Shown: positions 54,330 through 64,000 of the stretch, one piece after another
How the letters are laid out: each line of letters starts with the position of its first letter
Position numbering within the stretch: the first letter of the stretch is position 1
Assembly: GCF_004346205.1 (NCBI RefSeq)
Contig: NZ_SMAM01000003.1
Location: 1 to 64,000, forward strand
Direction: 5' to 3'
DNA from: Bibersteinia trehalosi
GTDB lineage: Bacteria > Pseudomonadota > Gammaproteobacteria > Enterobacterales > Pasteurellaceae
Length of the DNA: 64,000 nt
The notes under the pieces: model-generated
What the model was told of the DNA's origin: nothing
The model's input: only the letters and a program-made list of their open reading frames with translations
Database searches by the model: none
Program-made: the position numbers and the translations under genes

Positions 54330-56813
54330 ATGGAACTCAATCGTCGAGACTTTATGAAAGCCAATGCTGCCGCAGCGGCGGCAGCGGCGGCAGGTATCGC
54401 CATTCCAATTAAGAATGTCTATGCCGATGATAACAAAATCAAATGGGACAAGGCTGCATGCCGTTATTGCGGGACTGGCTGTTCTGTTTTAGTGGGGACA
54501 CAAAACGGCCGAGTGGTGGCAACGCAGGGTGACCCAGATGCAGAGGTGAACCGTGGTTTAAACTGTATCAAAGGTTACTTCCTTGCCAAAATTATGTACG
54601 CCGAAGACCGTTTAACTTCACCAATGTTGCGTATGAAAAATGGGAAGTTTGACAAAGAAGGTGAGTTTACACCAATTTCTTGGGATCAAGCTTTTACCAT
54701 TATGGCAGACAAAGTGAAATCTATCATTAAAGAGAAAGGCCCAAATGCCGTAGGTATGTTCTCATCTGGTCAATCTACTATTTATGAAGGCTACGCTAAA
54801 GTAAAACTTTGGAAAGGGGGATTCCGTTCTAATACGATTGACCCGAATGCACGTCACTGTATGGCATCAGCAGCGGTTGCGTTTATGCGTACTTTCGGTA
54901 TGGATGAGCCGATGGGCTGTTACAATGATATTGAACATGCTGAAAACTTTGTGCTTTGGGGTTCAAATATGGCAGAAATGCACCCAATTTTATGGAGTCG
55001 TATTTCTGATCGCGTACTTTCTAATAAAGAATGTAAAGTGGCTGTACTTTCAACCTATGAGCATCGTTCATTTGAGTTAGCGGATACGCCAATTATCTTT
55101 AGACCACAATCAGACCTTGCGATCCTAAACTACATCGCAAATTACATTATTCAGAACGATAAAGTAAACTGGGATTTCGTCAATAAACACACTAAATTCA
55201 AACGTGGTGAAACTGACATTGGTTATGGTTTACGTCCAGAGCATCCATTACAACAAAAAGCAGCAAATGCAAAAACAGCTGGCAAAATGTATGACAGTGA
55301 TTTTGAAGAATTTAAGAAAATCGTTGCACCTTATACATTAGAAGAGGCTCATCGCATTTCTGGCGTACCGAAAGATCAATTAGAAACACTTGCGAAAATC
55401 TACGCCGATCCGAACCAGAAAGTGGTGTCATTCTGGACTATGGGCTTTAACCAACATACTCGTGGTGTGTGGGTGAACCATATGATTTATAACGTTCACT
55501 TATTAACAGGTAAAATTGCATTACCTGGTAATGGGCCATTCTCATTAACCGGTCAGCCATCTGCTTGTGGTACTGCTCGTGAAGTTGGAACCTTTATCCA
55601 TCGCTTGCCAGCGGATATGGTGGTAGCAAATCCAAAACACCGTGAAATCGTAGAAAAAGCGTGGAAATTACCAGAAGGCTTTATCTCTTCTGAATTAGGC
55701 TATCATGCAGTGGGTCAAGACCGTGCATTAAAAGACGGTAAACTCAACTTCCTATGGACAATGTGTACCAACAATGTTCAAGCAGGTCCGAATATCAACC
55801 AGGAGCGTTTACCAGGTTGGCGTAACCCTGAAAACTTCATTGTCGTTTCTGACCCATATCCAACCGCTTCAGCATTAACCGCCGACTTAATTCTCCCAAC
55901 CTCAATGTGGGTTGAAAAAGAGGGGGCGTATGGTAATGCAGAACGTCGTACTCAAGCGTGGCGTCAAATGGTAAAAGGGCCGGGAGAATCTCGTTCAGAC
56001 TTATGGCAATTAGTAGAATTTTCTAAATACTTCAAAGCTGAAGAAGTATGGAGTGACGAGATTATGGCGAAAGTGCCAGAATATCGTGGCAAAACGCTTT
56101 ATGAAATCCTTTACTTAAATGGTGAAGTAAACAAATTCCAAGTACCTAGTGATATTCCTGAATACCTCAATGATGAAGCAGAGCATTTTGGCTTCTACCT
56201 CCAAAAAGGTCTCTTTGAAGAGTATGCACAATTTGGGCGTGGGCATGGACATGACTTAGCTGACTTTGAAACCTATCACCAAGTACGTGGTTTACGTTGG
56301 CCTGTAGTCGATGGTAAAGAAACTTTGTGGCGTTATCGCGAAGGTTATGACCCATATGTGAAAGCAGGTGAAGGCGTGAATTTCTACGGCAATGCAGATG
56401 GTAAGGCTGTTATTCTTGGCGTACCTTATGAAGAGCCTGCAGAATCACCAGATGAAGAGTACGATTTATGGCTTTGTACTGGACGCGTACTTGAACATTG
56501 GCATACAGGGACAATGACTCGCCGCGTACCAGAGTTACATAAAGCTTTCCCAAATAACCTTGTGTGGATGCACCCAACGGATGCACAGAAACGTGGGTTG
56601 CGTCACGGTGACAAAGTGAAGGTTATCTCTCGTCGTGGTGAAGTGATCTCCCACTTAGATACTCGTGGTCGTAATAAATGCCCTGAAGGCTTAATTTATA
56701 CTACCTTCTTTGACGCTGGTCAGTTAGCAAACAAAGTGACCCTTGATGCAACCGACCCAATCTCCTTTGAAACCGATTTCAAAAAATGTGCGGTTAAGGT
56801 GGTTAAGGCATAA
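54330..56813 (+). CDS. napA: Periplasmic nitrate reductase, catalytic subunit
   Basis: The 827-residue molybdoenzyme has a Tat leader (NRRDFMKAN, Ala-rich core, cleavage near VYA) and a 4Fe-4S site CRYCGTGC...LNCIKGY (Cys44, 47, 51 and a fourth near 79). The Mo-ligating Cys lies in [11 protein letters not shown], and a C-terminal molybdopterin-binding domain follows. It reduces nitrate to nitrite in the periplasm. ATG at 54330 is used; GTG at 54318 adds four residues only. NapD is its chaperone and NapB its electron donor. Confidence 0.97.
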   Translation: MELNRRDFMKANAAAAAAAAAGIAIPIKNVYADDNKIKWDKAACRYCGTGCSVLVGTQNGRVVATQGDPDAEVNRGLNCIKGYFLAKIMYAEDRLTSPMLRMKNGKFDKEGEFTPISWDQAFTIMADKVKSIIKEKGPNAVGMFSSGQSTIYEGYAKVKLWKGGFRSNTIDPNARHCMASAAVAFMRTFGMDEPMGCYNDIEHAENFVLWGSNMAEMHPILWSRISDRVLSNKECKVAVLSTYEHRSFELADTPIIFRPQSDLAILNYIANYIIQNDKVNWDFVNKHTKFKRGETDIGYGLRPEHPLQQKAANAKTAGKMYDSDFEEFKKIVAPYTLEEAHRISGVPKDQLETLAKIYADPNQKVVSFWTMGFNQHTRGVWVNHMIYNVHLLTGKIALPGNGPFSLTGQPSACGTAREVGTFIHRLPADMVVANPKHREIVEKAWKLPEGFISSELGYHAVGQDRALKDGKLNFLWTMCTNNVQAGPNINQERLPGWRNPENFIVVSDPYPTASALTADLILPTSMWVEKEGAYGNAERRTQAWRQMVKGPGESRSDLWQLVEFSKYFKAEEVWSDEIMAKVPEYRGKTLYEILYLNGEVNKFQVPSDIPEYLNDEAEHFGFYLQKGLFEEYAQFGRGHGHDLADFETYHQVRGLRWPVVDGKETLWRYREGYDPYVKAGEGVNFYGNADGKAVILGVPYEEPAESPDEEYDLWLCTGRVLEHWHTGTMTRRVPELHKAFPNNLVWMHPTDAQKRGLRHGDKVKVISRRGEVISHLDTRGRNKCPEGLIYTTFFDAGQLANKVTLDATDPISFETDFKKCAVKVVKA

Positions 56814-56963
56814 TGATATGGGGCGAATGTAATTCGCCCCTACAAAATGACCGTTTAATGTTGAGTGATGTTTTCCTTCTATCGTAATGTAGGAGCTAAA
56901 TGACATTCCTCCAATAAAACAAGCGGTCAATTTCAGCCAAAATTTTGCAAAAAGAAGGCTATC
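56814..56963 (+). repeat. Spacer between napA and napG with palindrome and uptake signal
   Basis: GGGGCGAATGTAATTCGCCCC (56819-56839) is a near-perfect palindrome typical of dispersed intergenic repeats. An uptake signal (ACAAGCGGTCA) lies near 56928. No gene is present. Confidence 0.5.
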
Positions 56964-57878
56964 GTGAAACTAAATCCAAATCGTCGTCAATTTTTAAAAG
57001 ATGTCGGTCGTACCGCAGCTGGTGTGTGTGGCGTGGGCATTGTGTTGGCGATGCAACAAAATCAAAGTCTTGCGCGGGAAGGTGTGGCACTTCGGCCACC
57101 AGGTGCAATCGCAGATGATAAAGAATTTTCTGCCGCTTGTACTCGTTGTGGACAATGTGTTCAGGCTTGCCCATATGATATGTTGCATTTGGCAAGTTTA
57201 TTATCGCCAGTGGAAGCCGGTACGCCTTATTTTACTGCGCGTGATAAACCTTGCGAAATGTGTCCTGATATTCCGTGTATGAATGCTTGCCCAAGTGGAG
57301 CATTAGGCGGATTAGAAGAGATCGATCAAGCAAGAATGGGGCTAGCGGTATTGCTAGATCACGAAACTTGCTTGAACTGGCAAGGTTTGCGTTGTGATGT
57401 ATGCTACCGTGTTTGTCCATTGATTGATAAAGCGATCACTCTTGAGCGTGTACATAATGATCGCACGCAGATTCATGCGAAATTGATCCCAACTGTGCAT
57501 AGCGATGCTTGTACTGGTTGTGGTAAATGTGAGCAGGCTTGTGTATTGGAAGAAGCTGCGATCAAAGTGCTGCCAATGGATCTTGCCAAAGGCTTGCTTG
57601 GCAGACATTATCGTTTAGGTTGGAAAGAAAAACAGAATGCAGGTAAAGCATTATTGGAAGACTACCATCCAGACGGTTTACGTCCTGCCTTTGAGGCACG
57701 TATGCCAGAAGGGCAAAATCAACCAGTCTATCAATTTATGGAAGTGAAACCGGGTGTGAAGGTTTCTACGCCAAGCCGTGCAACGATGGACTATGTGCCA
57801 AACCGTACTACCGTAGAAGCACCGATTCTTAATCCAATTGATTTAGACAATGTGCCGTCTAAGCTAGGAGGGAAATAA
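56964..57878 (+). CDS. napG: Ferredoxin-type quinol dehydrogenase subunit NapG
   Basis: The 304-residue protein has a Tat leader ([15 protein letters not shown]) and four 4Fe-4S Cys clusters ([47 protein letters not shown]). With NapH it supplies electrons from quinol to NapC/NapAB. GTG at 56964 is the start, with AGAAGG upstream. Its stop overlaps the napH start. Confidence 0.93.
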   Translation: MKLNPNRRQFLKDVGRTAAGVCGVGIVLAMQQNQSLAREGVALRPPGAIADDKEFSAACTRCGQCVQACPYDMLHLASLLSPVEAGTPYFTARDKPCEMCPDIPCMNACPSGALGGLEEIDQARMGLAVLLDHETCLNWQGLRCDVCYRVCPLIDKAITLERVHNDRTQIHAKLIPTVHSDACTGCGKCEQACVLEEAAIKVLPMDLAKGLLGRHYRLGWKEKQNAGKALLEDYHPDGLRPAFEARMPEGQNQPVYQFMEVKPGVKVSTPSRATMDYVPNRTTVEAPILNPIDLDNVPSKLGGK

Positions 57879-58753
57879 TGGCAGTAGCAAATTCCCCAAA
57901 AGATGCAGGCAAAGAAGCACGAGAAAAACTTGGGCTATGGCGAGCGAATAAATGGCTAATTCTCCGCCGTTTAAGCCAGCTTTCTGTCATCTTGATGTTT
58001 TTAAGCGGTCCGATGTGGAATGTCTGGATTCTCAAAGGTAATTATAGTGGCAGCATGCTGTTTGACTTAATTCCAATGAGTGATCCTCTGATTACTGCAG
58101 AGAGTTTAATGACAGGTTATTTGCCTGAGTGGAAAACGTTGCTAGGGGCCGTGATTGTGATTGTGGCTTACGCCTTGCTGGCAAGTAAAGCGTTCTGTAG
58201 TTGGATTTGTCCATTGAATATAGTGACTGACGCTGCTGCATGGTTACGTCGTAAGTTAGGCATTCGCCAAACGTTAAAAATCTCCCGTAACTTACGTTAT
58301 GTGATTTTGGCAGTTGTGCTTATTGGCTCAGCAGTCACAGGTAACTTAATTTGGGAGTGGATCAATCCAGTTGCTGCATTGGGACGAGTTTTTGTCTATG
58401 GCTTAGGTGCAACACTTTGGTTAGTGTTAGCCGTATTCTTGTTTGACTTACTAGTCGCTGAACATGGTTGGTGTGGGCATCTTTGTCCAATTGGTGCTAT
58501 TTATGGCGTAATTGGGGCAAAAAGCATTGTACGAGTGAAAGTCGTTGATCGTGAAAAATGCGACCGCTGTATGGATTGTTACAATGTTTGCCCAGAACCA
58601 CAGGTGCTACGTTCACCATTGCATGGTAAAGCTGAAGATAGCACGATTGTGCTTGCCAAAGATTGTATTAGTTGTGGACGCTGCATTGATGTGTGTGCTG
58701 AAAATGTTTTTGCTTTTTCCAACCGCTTTGCGAAAGAGAAGAGAATTATTTAA
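57878..58753 (+). CDS. napH: Quinol dehydrogenase membrane component NapH
   Basis: The 291-residue protein has four membrane helices, the two conserved Cys motifs SWICPLN and GHLCPIGA, and two cytoplasmic ferredoxin clusters (CDRCMDCYNVCP, CISCGRCIDVCA). The ATG overlaps the napG stop by one base, implying coupling. Confidence 0.94.
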   Translation: MAVANSPKDAGKEAREKLGLWRANKWLILRRLSQLSVILMFLSGPMWNVWILKGNYSGSMLFDLIPMSDPLITAESLMTGYLPEWKTLLGAVIVIVAYALLASKAFCSWICPLNIVTDAAAWLRRKLGIRQTLKISRNLRYVILAVVLIGSAVTGNLIWEWINPVAALGRVFVYGLGATLWLVLAVFLFDLLVAEHGWCGHLCPIGAIYGVIGAKSIVRVKVVDREKCDRCMDCYNVCPEPQVLRSPLHGKAEDSTIVLAKDCISCGRCIDVCAENVFAFSNRFAKEKRII

Positions 58754-58869
58754 ATTTCAATAATGTAGGGAACGCTTATTTCGACAAGCTCAATGACTTA
58801 TGCCTGAGGTGTGTTGAAATAGATGACTGAGTTTTTAGCAGCCATATTTCCCTAGAAACGGAGTGAATT
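58754..58869 (+). repeat. Spacer between napH and napB
   Basis: It holds 116 bases without a gene; the segment around TTTCGACAAGCTCAATGACT resembles dispersed intergenic repeat sequence. The napB ribosome site (CGGAG) is at the end. Confidence 0.4.
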
Positions 58870-59292
58870 ATGAAAAAATATCTTGCCTTTTTACTTGTTG
58901 CTTTATCGCCAATTGCGATGGCAAATAATATTCCATCTTCATTAGAAGGGGCTGCAGAGGCAATTTCCCCTGAGTGGCATAATATGCCTAAAGATAGTGG
59001 TAAGCATCAGCTTACTTTTGTAAACCAACCACCAATGATCCCACATAGCGTGAAAGGTTATCAAGTAACTAAAAACACTAACCAGTGTTTAAATTGTCAT
59101 GGTGTTGAAAATTATCGAACAACAGGTGCTCCGCGCATTAGCCCAACGCACTTTCAAGATCGTGATGGTAATGTGACTGGTGATTCTTCACCACGCCGTT
59201 ATTTCTGTTTACAGTGTCATGTAGAACAAGCAGACGTTAAACCAATTGTGGAGAATAAATTTCAGTCCACCAAAGCCTTCGGGGGTAAATAA
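58870..59292 (+). CDS. napB: Dihaem cytochrome c NapB
   Basis: The 140-residue periplasmic cytochrome has a signal peptide (cleavage near AMA) and two haem c sites, CLNCH and CLQCH. It passes electrons from NapC to NapA. It overlaps napC by one base. Confidence 0.96.
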   Translation: MKKYLAFLLVALSPIAMANNIPSSLEGAAEAISPEWHNMPKDSGKHQLTFVNQPPMIPHSVKGYQVTKNTNQCLNCHGVENYRTTGAPRISPTHFQDRDGNVTGDSSPRRYFCLQCHVEQADVKPIVENKFQSTKAFGGK

Positions 59293-59873
59293 TGAAAGGA
59301 TTATTTTGTAGGCTCTGGAAATGGGCGAAAAGCCCAAGCAAAATGGCGGTAGGGTTGGTGATTATTCTCTCGGCATTAGGCGGCATATTCTTCTGGGCGG
59401 GGACGAATACGGCATTGGAATATACTAATACCGAAGAATTTTGCTCAGGCTGCCATATGAATGATGTGGTGCCCGAATACCGTGCTTCACCACACTTTAT
59501 GAACCGTAGTGGCGTGAAAGCAGATTGTGCTGATTGTCATTTACCACATGAATTTATCCCAAAATGGACGCGTAAATTCCGTGCACAGTTAGAGGTTTGG
59601 GCGCATTTCACCGGTAAAGTAGATACCAAAGAAAAATTTGAAGCGCATCGCTTAGAAATGGCACAACGTGAATGGGCAAGAATGAAAGCAAATAACTCAC
59701 AAGAGTGTCGTAACTGTCATAACTTCGCGGATATGGATTTTACTCAGCAAAAAGGCGTAGCTGCCAAAATGCATGCTATGGCTGAACAAGAAGGTAAAAC
59801 CTGTATTGATTGCCACAAAGGTATTGCCCACAGCTTGCCACATATGGAAGGTGTGAGTAAGTTTGGAGAATAA
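59292..59873 (+). CDS. napC: Tetrahaem cytochrome c NapC (NapC/NirT family)
   Basis: The 193-residue protein has an N-terminal membrane anchor (about 17-38) and four haem sites (CSGCH, CADCH, CRNCH, CIDCH). It oxidises menaquinol and reduces NapB. Last gene of the nap operon, followed by a terminator. Confidence 0.96.
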   Translation: MKGLFCRLWKWAKSPSKMAVGLVIILSALGGIFFWAGTNTALEYTNTEEFCSGCHMNDVVPEYRASPHFMNRSGVKADCADCHLPHEFIPKWTRKFRAQLEVWAHFTGKVDTKEKFEAHRLEMAQREWARMKANNSQECRNCHNFADMDFTQQKGVAAKMHAMAEQEGKTCIDCHKGIAHSLPHMEGVSKFGE

Positions 59874-59884
59874 ATCCTATAGAG

Positions 59885-59915
59885 AAAATGCCGACATATA
59901 GTCGGCATTTTTTTA
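59885..59915 (+). terminator. Terminator of the nap operon
   Basis: AAATGCCGAC and GTCGGCATTT form a stem around ATATA with a T-run behind. Confidence 0.88.
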
Positions 59916-60062
59916 GTATAGACAATGGCTTGTAGCAGGCTTAATGCGAATGTATTTGTAGATGTTTATAAGCTGACAGCGAGCTTCTGTATATGCGTTT
60001 TAGCCAAAAGCAGAGATTTTTGTTAAACTAACGACTTTGTTTAAATCATCTAGTTCGCCCAA

Positions 60063-60944
60063 ATGCAAAATAATCTTTATCAATGGCCTTGTGCGAATGC
60101 TATTTATCCGGATAGAGGAAATAAATCTTATCGTTTCAAACGGTTACGTTTTCGCTTACGTTCATTAATGAATTTACGTTCGGTGCAGGCATTCGAGCAA
60201 TATGTGAATCAAAATCCAGATCTTGCGGCTTTCCTGAATACGAGAGCAAATTATAGCTACCCACTTGTACATCGTTTTTTGGATAAACGTTTTAATGCTA
60301 AGCAACGTTATCAAGCGATGGTAGATAATCTAACCTTTCTCCCTAAAAGTTTATGGCAGCAGTCGATAAGCTTTGGTGAAGTTGTACCTGAATTTTCACT
60401 TTATTTGAACATTAATGAGCAGCAGCCTATGGAAGGGTTCTGGGCACTAGAATTACGTCATAGCGAGACGCACCAACTTATTTATGTGCTCACTTTTGGT
60501 AAGTTAGCAGACAGTTTGTTGATTGCCGTTATTCAGGGACCAAATTTTGATGGTTCAAAAGAGTTGGTGAAGAAACTGACGAAAAAATGCCATGGATTAC
60601 GCCCTGCGTATTTAATGGTGGAATGCATGAAAGCATTAACTAGAGTATTAGGTTATTCAACATTGCTTGGTATTCCACAGAAATATCAGAATAAATCTCG
60701 TTTAATTCAAAGTAAACGTTATGTCGTTGATTACGATGCTATTTTCCGTGAAAGCGGTGCTTCGTTGGCGGAGTACTGGCTTTTACCACTTGCATTAAGT
60801 AATAAAGATTTAAGTGATATTCCGAGCAATAAGCGCTCAATGTATCGTAAACGTTATGCAATGCTTGAACAAATTCAAGCTGCCATGCATGAGCAACTTG
60901 CTGGATTACAAGCGGTTCATATTGAGCCAAAATCTGCAAATTAA
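60063..60944 (+). CDS. DUF535 (VirK/YbjX-like) protein
   Basis: The 293-residue protein has DUF535 features (HRFLDKRFNAKQRYQAM; LYLNINEQQPMEGFWALELR; LAVIQGP-type IAVIQGPNFDGSKELVKKLT; ECMKALTRVLGY). Related VirK/YbjX proteins are linked to virulence and peptide resistance, but the biochemical role is unknown. It has no signal peptide. It precedes mnmE by 9 bases. Confidence 0.82.
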   Translation: MQNNLYQWPCANAIYPDRGNKSYRFKRLRFRLRSLMNLRSVQAFEQYVNQNPDLAAFLNTRANYSYPLVHRFLDKRFNAKQRYQAMVDNLTFLPKSLWQQSISFGEVVPEFSLYLNINEQQPMEGFWALELRHSETHQLIYVLTFGKLADSLLIAVIQGPNFDGSKELVKKLTKKCHGLRPAYLMVECMKALTRVLGYSTLLGIPQKYQNKSRLIQSKRYVVDYDAIFRESGASLAEYWLLPLALSNKDLSDIPSNKRSMYRKRYAMLEQIQAAMHEQLAGLQAVHIEPKSAN

Positions 60945-60953
60945 GAGAAGAAA

Positions 60954-62312
60954 ATGAAAGAAACAATTGTTGCCCAAGCAACGCCGATCGGGCGTGGAGG
61001 TGTTGGGATTTTACGTATTTCAGGGCCGTTAGCGGAGAAGGTTGCGCAGGAAGTTCTAGGTAAGACACTTAAACCGCGAATGGCAAATTATCTGCCCTTT
61101 AAAGATCAAGATGGCACCGTGTTAGATCAAGGTATTGCTCTCTTTTTTAAAGCACCAAATTCTTTTACTGGTGAAGATGTGCTAGAGCTACAAGGGCATG
61201 GTGGGCAGATTATTTTGGATCTCTTGTTACAGCGTATTTTAAAAATTGAGGGCATTCGAATTGCCAGAGCAGGTGAGTTTTCTGAGCAAGCATTCTTAAA
61301 TGATAAGCTTGATCTTGCTCAAGCAGAAGCCATTGCTGATTTGATTGATGCTACCTCTGAGCAGGCTGCCCGCTCAGCATTAAAATCGTTGCAGGGTGAA
61401 TTTTCCAATAAAGTCAATGAATTGGTGGATAGTGTGATCTACCTACGAACTTACGTAGAAGCTGCTATTGACTTCCCTGATGAAGAGATTGATTTTCTTG
61501 CCGATGGCAAAATTGAAGCAAAACTCAATGAAATTATCGCTCAGCTTGATGGCGTTCGTAAAGAAGCGAAGCAGGGCTCGATTTTACGTGAAGGTATGAA
61601 AGTCGTGATTGCGGGTAAACCGAATGCGGGTAAATCAAGCCTCTTAAATGCTTTAGCTGGACGGGAAGCTGCTATTGTGACAGATATTGCTGGGACTACC
61701 CGTGATGTTTTGCGTGAGCATATTCATATTGATGGAATGCCGTTGCATATTATTGATACAGCGGGTTTACGTGAAGCAAGTGATGAAGTTGAGAAAATTG
61801 GTATTCAGCGCGCATGGGATGAAATTGGACAAGCAGATCACGTTTTATTGATGATCGATAGTACCCTGTCGGCAGCTGATCAATTTCAACAAGAGTGGGC
61901 TGATTTCTTAGCGAAATTGCCAGTAAAAATGCCTGTTACGGTAATTCGTAATAAAGTAGATTTATCGGGCGAACAAGAAGGTGTTGAACAACAAGATAAT
62001 TTCACGCTTATCCGCTTATCCGCGCAAACTAAAGTGGGAGTGGAATTATTGCGAGAGCATTTAAAAAAATCTATGGGCTATCAGAGTTCAACAGAAGGAG
62101 GCTTCATCGCGCGTCGTCGTCACCTTGTTGCATTAGAAACTGCCGCGGAGCATTTGGAACGGGGGCATACTCAGCTGACTCAATTTATGGCTGGCGAATT
62201 GCTTGCAGAGGAGTTAAGAATGGTGCAGAACGCCTTGAGTGAAATTACCGGACAATTCACCTCTGATGATCTTCTTGGCAATATTTTTAGCTCATTTTGT
62301 ATCGGTAAATAA
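60954..62312 (+). CDS. mnmE: tRNA modification GTPase MnmE
   Basis: The 452-residue protein has the N-terminal folate-binding domain ([20 protein letters not shown]) and a helical domain. An inserted G domain carries [28 protein letters not shown] and NKVD. The C terminus is FCIGK with the catalytic Cys. With MnmG it forms the carboxymethylaminomethyl group on U34 of several tRNAs. It ends in a strong terminator. Confidence 0.97.
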   Translation: MKETIVAQATPIGRGGVGILRISGPLAEKVAQEVLGKTLKPRMANYLPFKDQDGTVLDQGIALFFKAPNSFTGEDVLELQGHGGQIILDLLLQRILKIEGIRIARAGEFSEQAFLNDKLDLAQAEAIADLIDATSEQAARSALKSLQGEFSNKVNELVDSVIYLRTYVEAAIDFPDEEIDFLADGKIEAKLNEIIAQLDGVRKEAKQGSILREGMKVVIAGKPNAGKSSLLNALAGREAAIVTDIAGTTRDVLREHIHIDGMPLHIIDTAGLREASDEVEKIGIQRAWDEIGQADHVLLMIDSTLSAADQFQQEWADFLAKLPVKMPVTVIRNKVDLSGEQEGVEQQDNFTLIRLSAQTKVGVELLREHLKKSMGYQSSTEGGFIARRRHLVALETAAEHLERGHTQLTQFMAGELLAEELRMVQNALSEITGQFTSDDLLGNIFSSFCIGK

Positions 62313-62317
62313 CCATT

Positions 62318-62353
62318 TCCCCTATTTTCCATGAGAAAAATAGGGGATTTTTC
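62318..62353 (+). terminator. Terminator of mnmE
   Basis: CCCCTATTTT and AAAATAGGGG form a stem followed by ATTTTTCTT. Confidence 0.85.
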
Positions 62354-62396
62354 TTGCTTTTTTCCGTTAAATCCGTATTATTCACGCCCTTCTTTT

Positions 62397-62438
62397 TCTT
62401 GGGTTCCCTAACCCCAATAACATTTTTTAAAAAGGATT
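62397..62438 (+). promoter_or_regulatory. preQ1-I riboswitch overlapping the ribosome binding site of the queuosine transporter gene
   Basis: TTGGG (P1) pairs with CCCAA, and L1 is TTC. CCT right behind it can pair with AGG of the ribosome site (AAAGGA, 62431-62436) after an A-rich tail, giving the H-type pseudoknot of preQ1-I aptamers. Ligand binding would hide the ribosome site. The tail is somewhat longer than usual. Confidence 0.75.
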
Positions 62439-62442
62439 TAAC

Positions 62443-63093
62443 ATGACAACTTTTCAAATTAAAACGAACCAAACGCGTTCGCTCGTTTTGCTTTCGCTTT
62501 TCCACATCTTAATCATTAGTTTAAGCAATTATTTGGTACAAATTGCCTTTGAAATTCCACTTCCTTTTGGTGGTCGATTGCCTACGACTTGGGGAACATT
62601 TACTTTTCCATTTATCTTTTTAGCAACGGATCTCACTGTACGAGTTTTTGGTGCACCTTTAGCTCGACGTATTATTTTTGCCGTTATGTTTCCTGCTTTG
62701 TTGGTCAGTTATGTTATCTCAGTGCTCTTTTTTGAAGGACAATTTCAAGGATTTAGTCATTTAGGTGATTTTAATCTTTTCGTATTCCGCATCGCATTAG
62801 CGAGTTTTGCTGCTTATGCTGTTGGGCAGTTGATGGATATTTTTGTCTTTAACCGTTTGCGTCAAGGTAGAATTTGGTGGCTTGCACCAGCAAGTTCAAC
62901 TATTTTTGGTAGTCTTATTGATACTTTTGTCTTTTTTGCAGTGGCGTTTTATCAAAGTAGTGATGAATATATGGCGGAACATTGGTTTACTATTGGTAGT
63001 GTTGATTATGCGTTCAAGCTTTTTGTCAGTCTTTTGCTATTTTTGCCACTATATGGCTTGTTGCTGAATTTTTTAGTGAAAAAATTAAAGTAA
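62443..63093 (+). CDS. yhhQ: Queuosine precursor transporter YhhQ (preQ0/preQ1 uptake)
   Basis: The 216-residue membrane protein has six helices and the VUT1/YhhQ motifs (TWGTFTFPFIFLATDLTVRVFG; VGQLMDIFVFNRLRQ; SSTIFGSLIDTFVFFAVAFY). It imports deazapurine precursors of tRNA queuosine. The preQ1 aptamer directly before the gene agrees. AAGGA stands 6 bases before the ATG. Confidence 0.92.
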   Translation: MTTFQIKTNQTRSLVLLSLFHILIISLSNYLVQIAFEIPLPFGGRLPTTWGTFTFPFIFLATDLTVRVFGAPLARRIIFAVMFPALLVSYVISVLFFEGQFQGFSHLGDFNLFVFRIALASFAAYAVGQLMDIFVFNRLRQGRIWWLAPASSTIFGSLIDTFVFFAVAFYQSSDEYMAEHWFTIGSVDYAFKLFVSLLLFLPLYGLLLNFLVKKLK

Positions 63094-63096
63094 TCA

Positions 63097-63155
63097 AGCG
63101 GATGATTTTGAATGCTTTTTTGTAAAAAATTTTGTATTCAGTACCGCTTGTATGT
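63097..63155 (+). terminator. Inverted pair of uptake-signal cores behind yhhQ
   Basis: CAAGCGG and CCGCTTG face each other across about 45 AT-rich bases, with TTTTTT in between; a weak USS-type terminator. Confidence 0.45.
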
Positions 63156-63224
63156 GCAAGTCGTGAATTTTAAGGCTAAAGCGCGTATAATTCCTGAACT
63201 TTTATTGTTATTAAGAAGGTTTGT

Positions 63225-64000
63225 ATGAAAAATATTCCAATTAGAACTGAAGCAGAAATAGAAAAATTGCGTATTGCTTGTAAGTTAGCCTCTGATGTAC
63301 TGGTGATGATAGAACCTTACGTTAAAGAGGGGGTAACAACAGGCGAATTGGATCGCATTATGCATGATTATATTGTTAATCAGCAACAAGCAATTCCTGC
63401 ATGTTTAAACTATCATGGCTTTCCAAAAGCAACATGTATTTCACTAAATGAAGTTGTTTGTCATGGTATCCCTAGTGATAATAAAAAACTGAAGAAAGGC
63501 GATATTCTCAATATCGACGTAACCGTTATCAAAGATGGTTACTTTGGCGATAACTCGAAAATGTATGTGATTGGTGAGCCAAGTATTAAAGATAAACGTT
63601 TATTAGAGGTAACTCTGGAAAGCTTATACATTGGTTTAAGAGTAATTAAGCCAGGCGTTCGTTTAAATCAAATAGGTAAAGCAATTCAACAATATGCCGA
63701 GCAAGAAGGCTTCTCTGTGGTTAGAGAATATTGTGGGCATGGTGTTGGTACGGAGTTCCATTGTGATCCTCAGGTATTACATTATTATGCTGATGATGGT
63801 GGTGTCGTATTACAAGAAGGTATGGTATTTACGGTTGAGCCGATGATTAATTCGGGTAAAAAAGAGATTCGCTTAATGGGTGATGGTTGGACTGTAAAAA
63901 CCAAAGATCGTAGTCATTCTGCACAATATGAGCACCAAATTGTCGTGACGAAAGATGGTTGCGAAGTATTGACGATTCGTGATGAAGAGATTTCTGCAGG
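63225..64000 (+). CDS. map: Methionine aminopeptidase type I (3' end cut by window)
   Basis: The visible 258 codons cover nearly the whole family length of about 264. MKNIPIRTEAEIEKLRIAC starts the pita-bread fold. The metal ligands lie in NIDVTVIKDGYFGDNSKM (two Asp), REYCGHGVGTEFH (His), FTVEPMI (Glu) and QYEHQIVV (Glu). It removes the initiator Met from nascent proteins. AAGAAGG precedes the ATG; the stop codon lies beyond the window. Confidence 0.95.
   Translation, partial: MKNIPIRTEAEIEKLRIACKLASDVLVMIEPYVKEGVTTGELDRIMHDYIVNQQQAIPACLNYHGFPKATCISLNEVVCHGIPSDNKKLKKGDILNIDVTVIKDGYFGDNSKMYVIGEPSIKDKRLLEVTLESLYIGLRVIKPGVRLNQIGKAIQQYAEQEGFSVVREYCGHGVGTEFHCDPQVLHYYADDGGVVLQEGMVFTVEPMINSGKKEIRLMGDGWTVKTKDRSHSAQYEHQIVVTKDGCEVLTIRDEEISA

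Overview
This window is a chromosomal piece of a Pasteurellaceae bacterium (gammaproteobacterium). The gene content is typical of that family (short nap and nrf-maturation clusters, glp regulon, kdsD-greB, a recA-recX-yqfB-yrdD-tsaC-aroE run). The 9-mer ACAAGCGGT and its shorter core CAAGCGGT recur on both strands, often in inverted pairs at gene ends. This is the uptake signal sequence of the Actinobacillus pleuropneumoniae / Mannheimia / Bibersteinia branch rather than the AAGTGCGGT form of Haemophilus influenzae. I do not assign a species.

Layout. 1-5170: 3' end of a contact-dependent inhibition (CDI) locus: the C-terminal part of a large CdiA/filamentous-haemagglutinin-like protein with a colicin-E3-like toxin tip, its immunity gene, then two displaced 'orphan' CdiA-CT modules, one frameshifted but still carrying an intact toxin/immunity pair and one decayed. 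5173-8358: DegQ/HtrA protease and CstA with a consensus CRP site. 8375-9042: internally deleted IS3-family element. 9081-12108: guaC (PurR box), pgi, ubiK. 12209-12596: four tRNA genes. 12739-16566: recA, recX, yqfB, yrdD, tsaC, aroE with an SOS box. 16697-19480: pabC/pabB-like folate genes and an orphan thiB under a TPP riboswitch. 19583-26512: phoH-like, greB, kdsD, a Slam-type surface lipoprotein, gltX, an AraC regulator and a probably exported cysteine hydrolase. 26605-28095: tRNA-Ala and PurR-controlled uraA. 28387-30923: a decayed double-glycine bacteriocin locus. 31669-41830: class-1 DHOD, nrfG/F/X/E cytochrome c maturation genes, a KefB/C antiporter and cyaA with a MITE-like element at its end. 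42120-51630: glpK, glpF, glpCBA, glpQ, glpT, a nearly complete glycerol-3-phosphate regulon. 51785-53116: rpe and zinc-independent ribosomal protein paralogues. 53348-59873: napFDAGHBC periplasmic nitrate reductase with a perfect FNR box. 60063-64000: DUF535 gene, mnmE, a preQ1-riboswitch-controlled queuosine precursor transporter and the start of map.

Physiological picture: a facultatively anaerobic mucosal organism that respires nitrate, oxidises glycerol-3-phosphate anaerobically and scavenges nucleobases, thiamine and queuosine precursors. CRP, FNR, PurR, LexA and riboswitch control can be read directly from the DNA.

The most interesting regions are the two antagonism loci. The CDI tail holds three modules sharing near-identical pretoxin DNA but three different tips. 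The bacteriocin locus (28387-30923) encodes a Gly-Gly-leader peptide fused to an unusual conserved-looking C-terminal domain. Its only sensible start codon is ATC, in a four-gene chain of ATGA-type overlaps. A deletion has fused the truncated export genes, so it looks like a degraded member of a possibly undescribed two-domain bacteriocin family.
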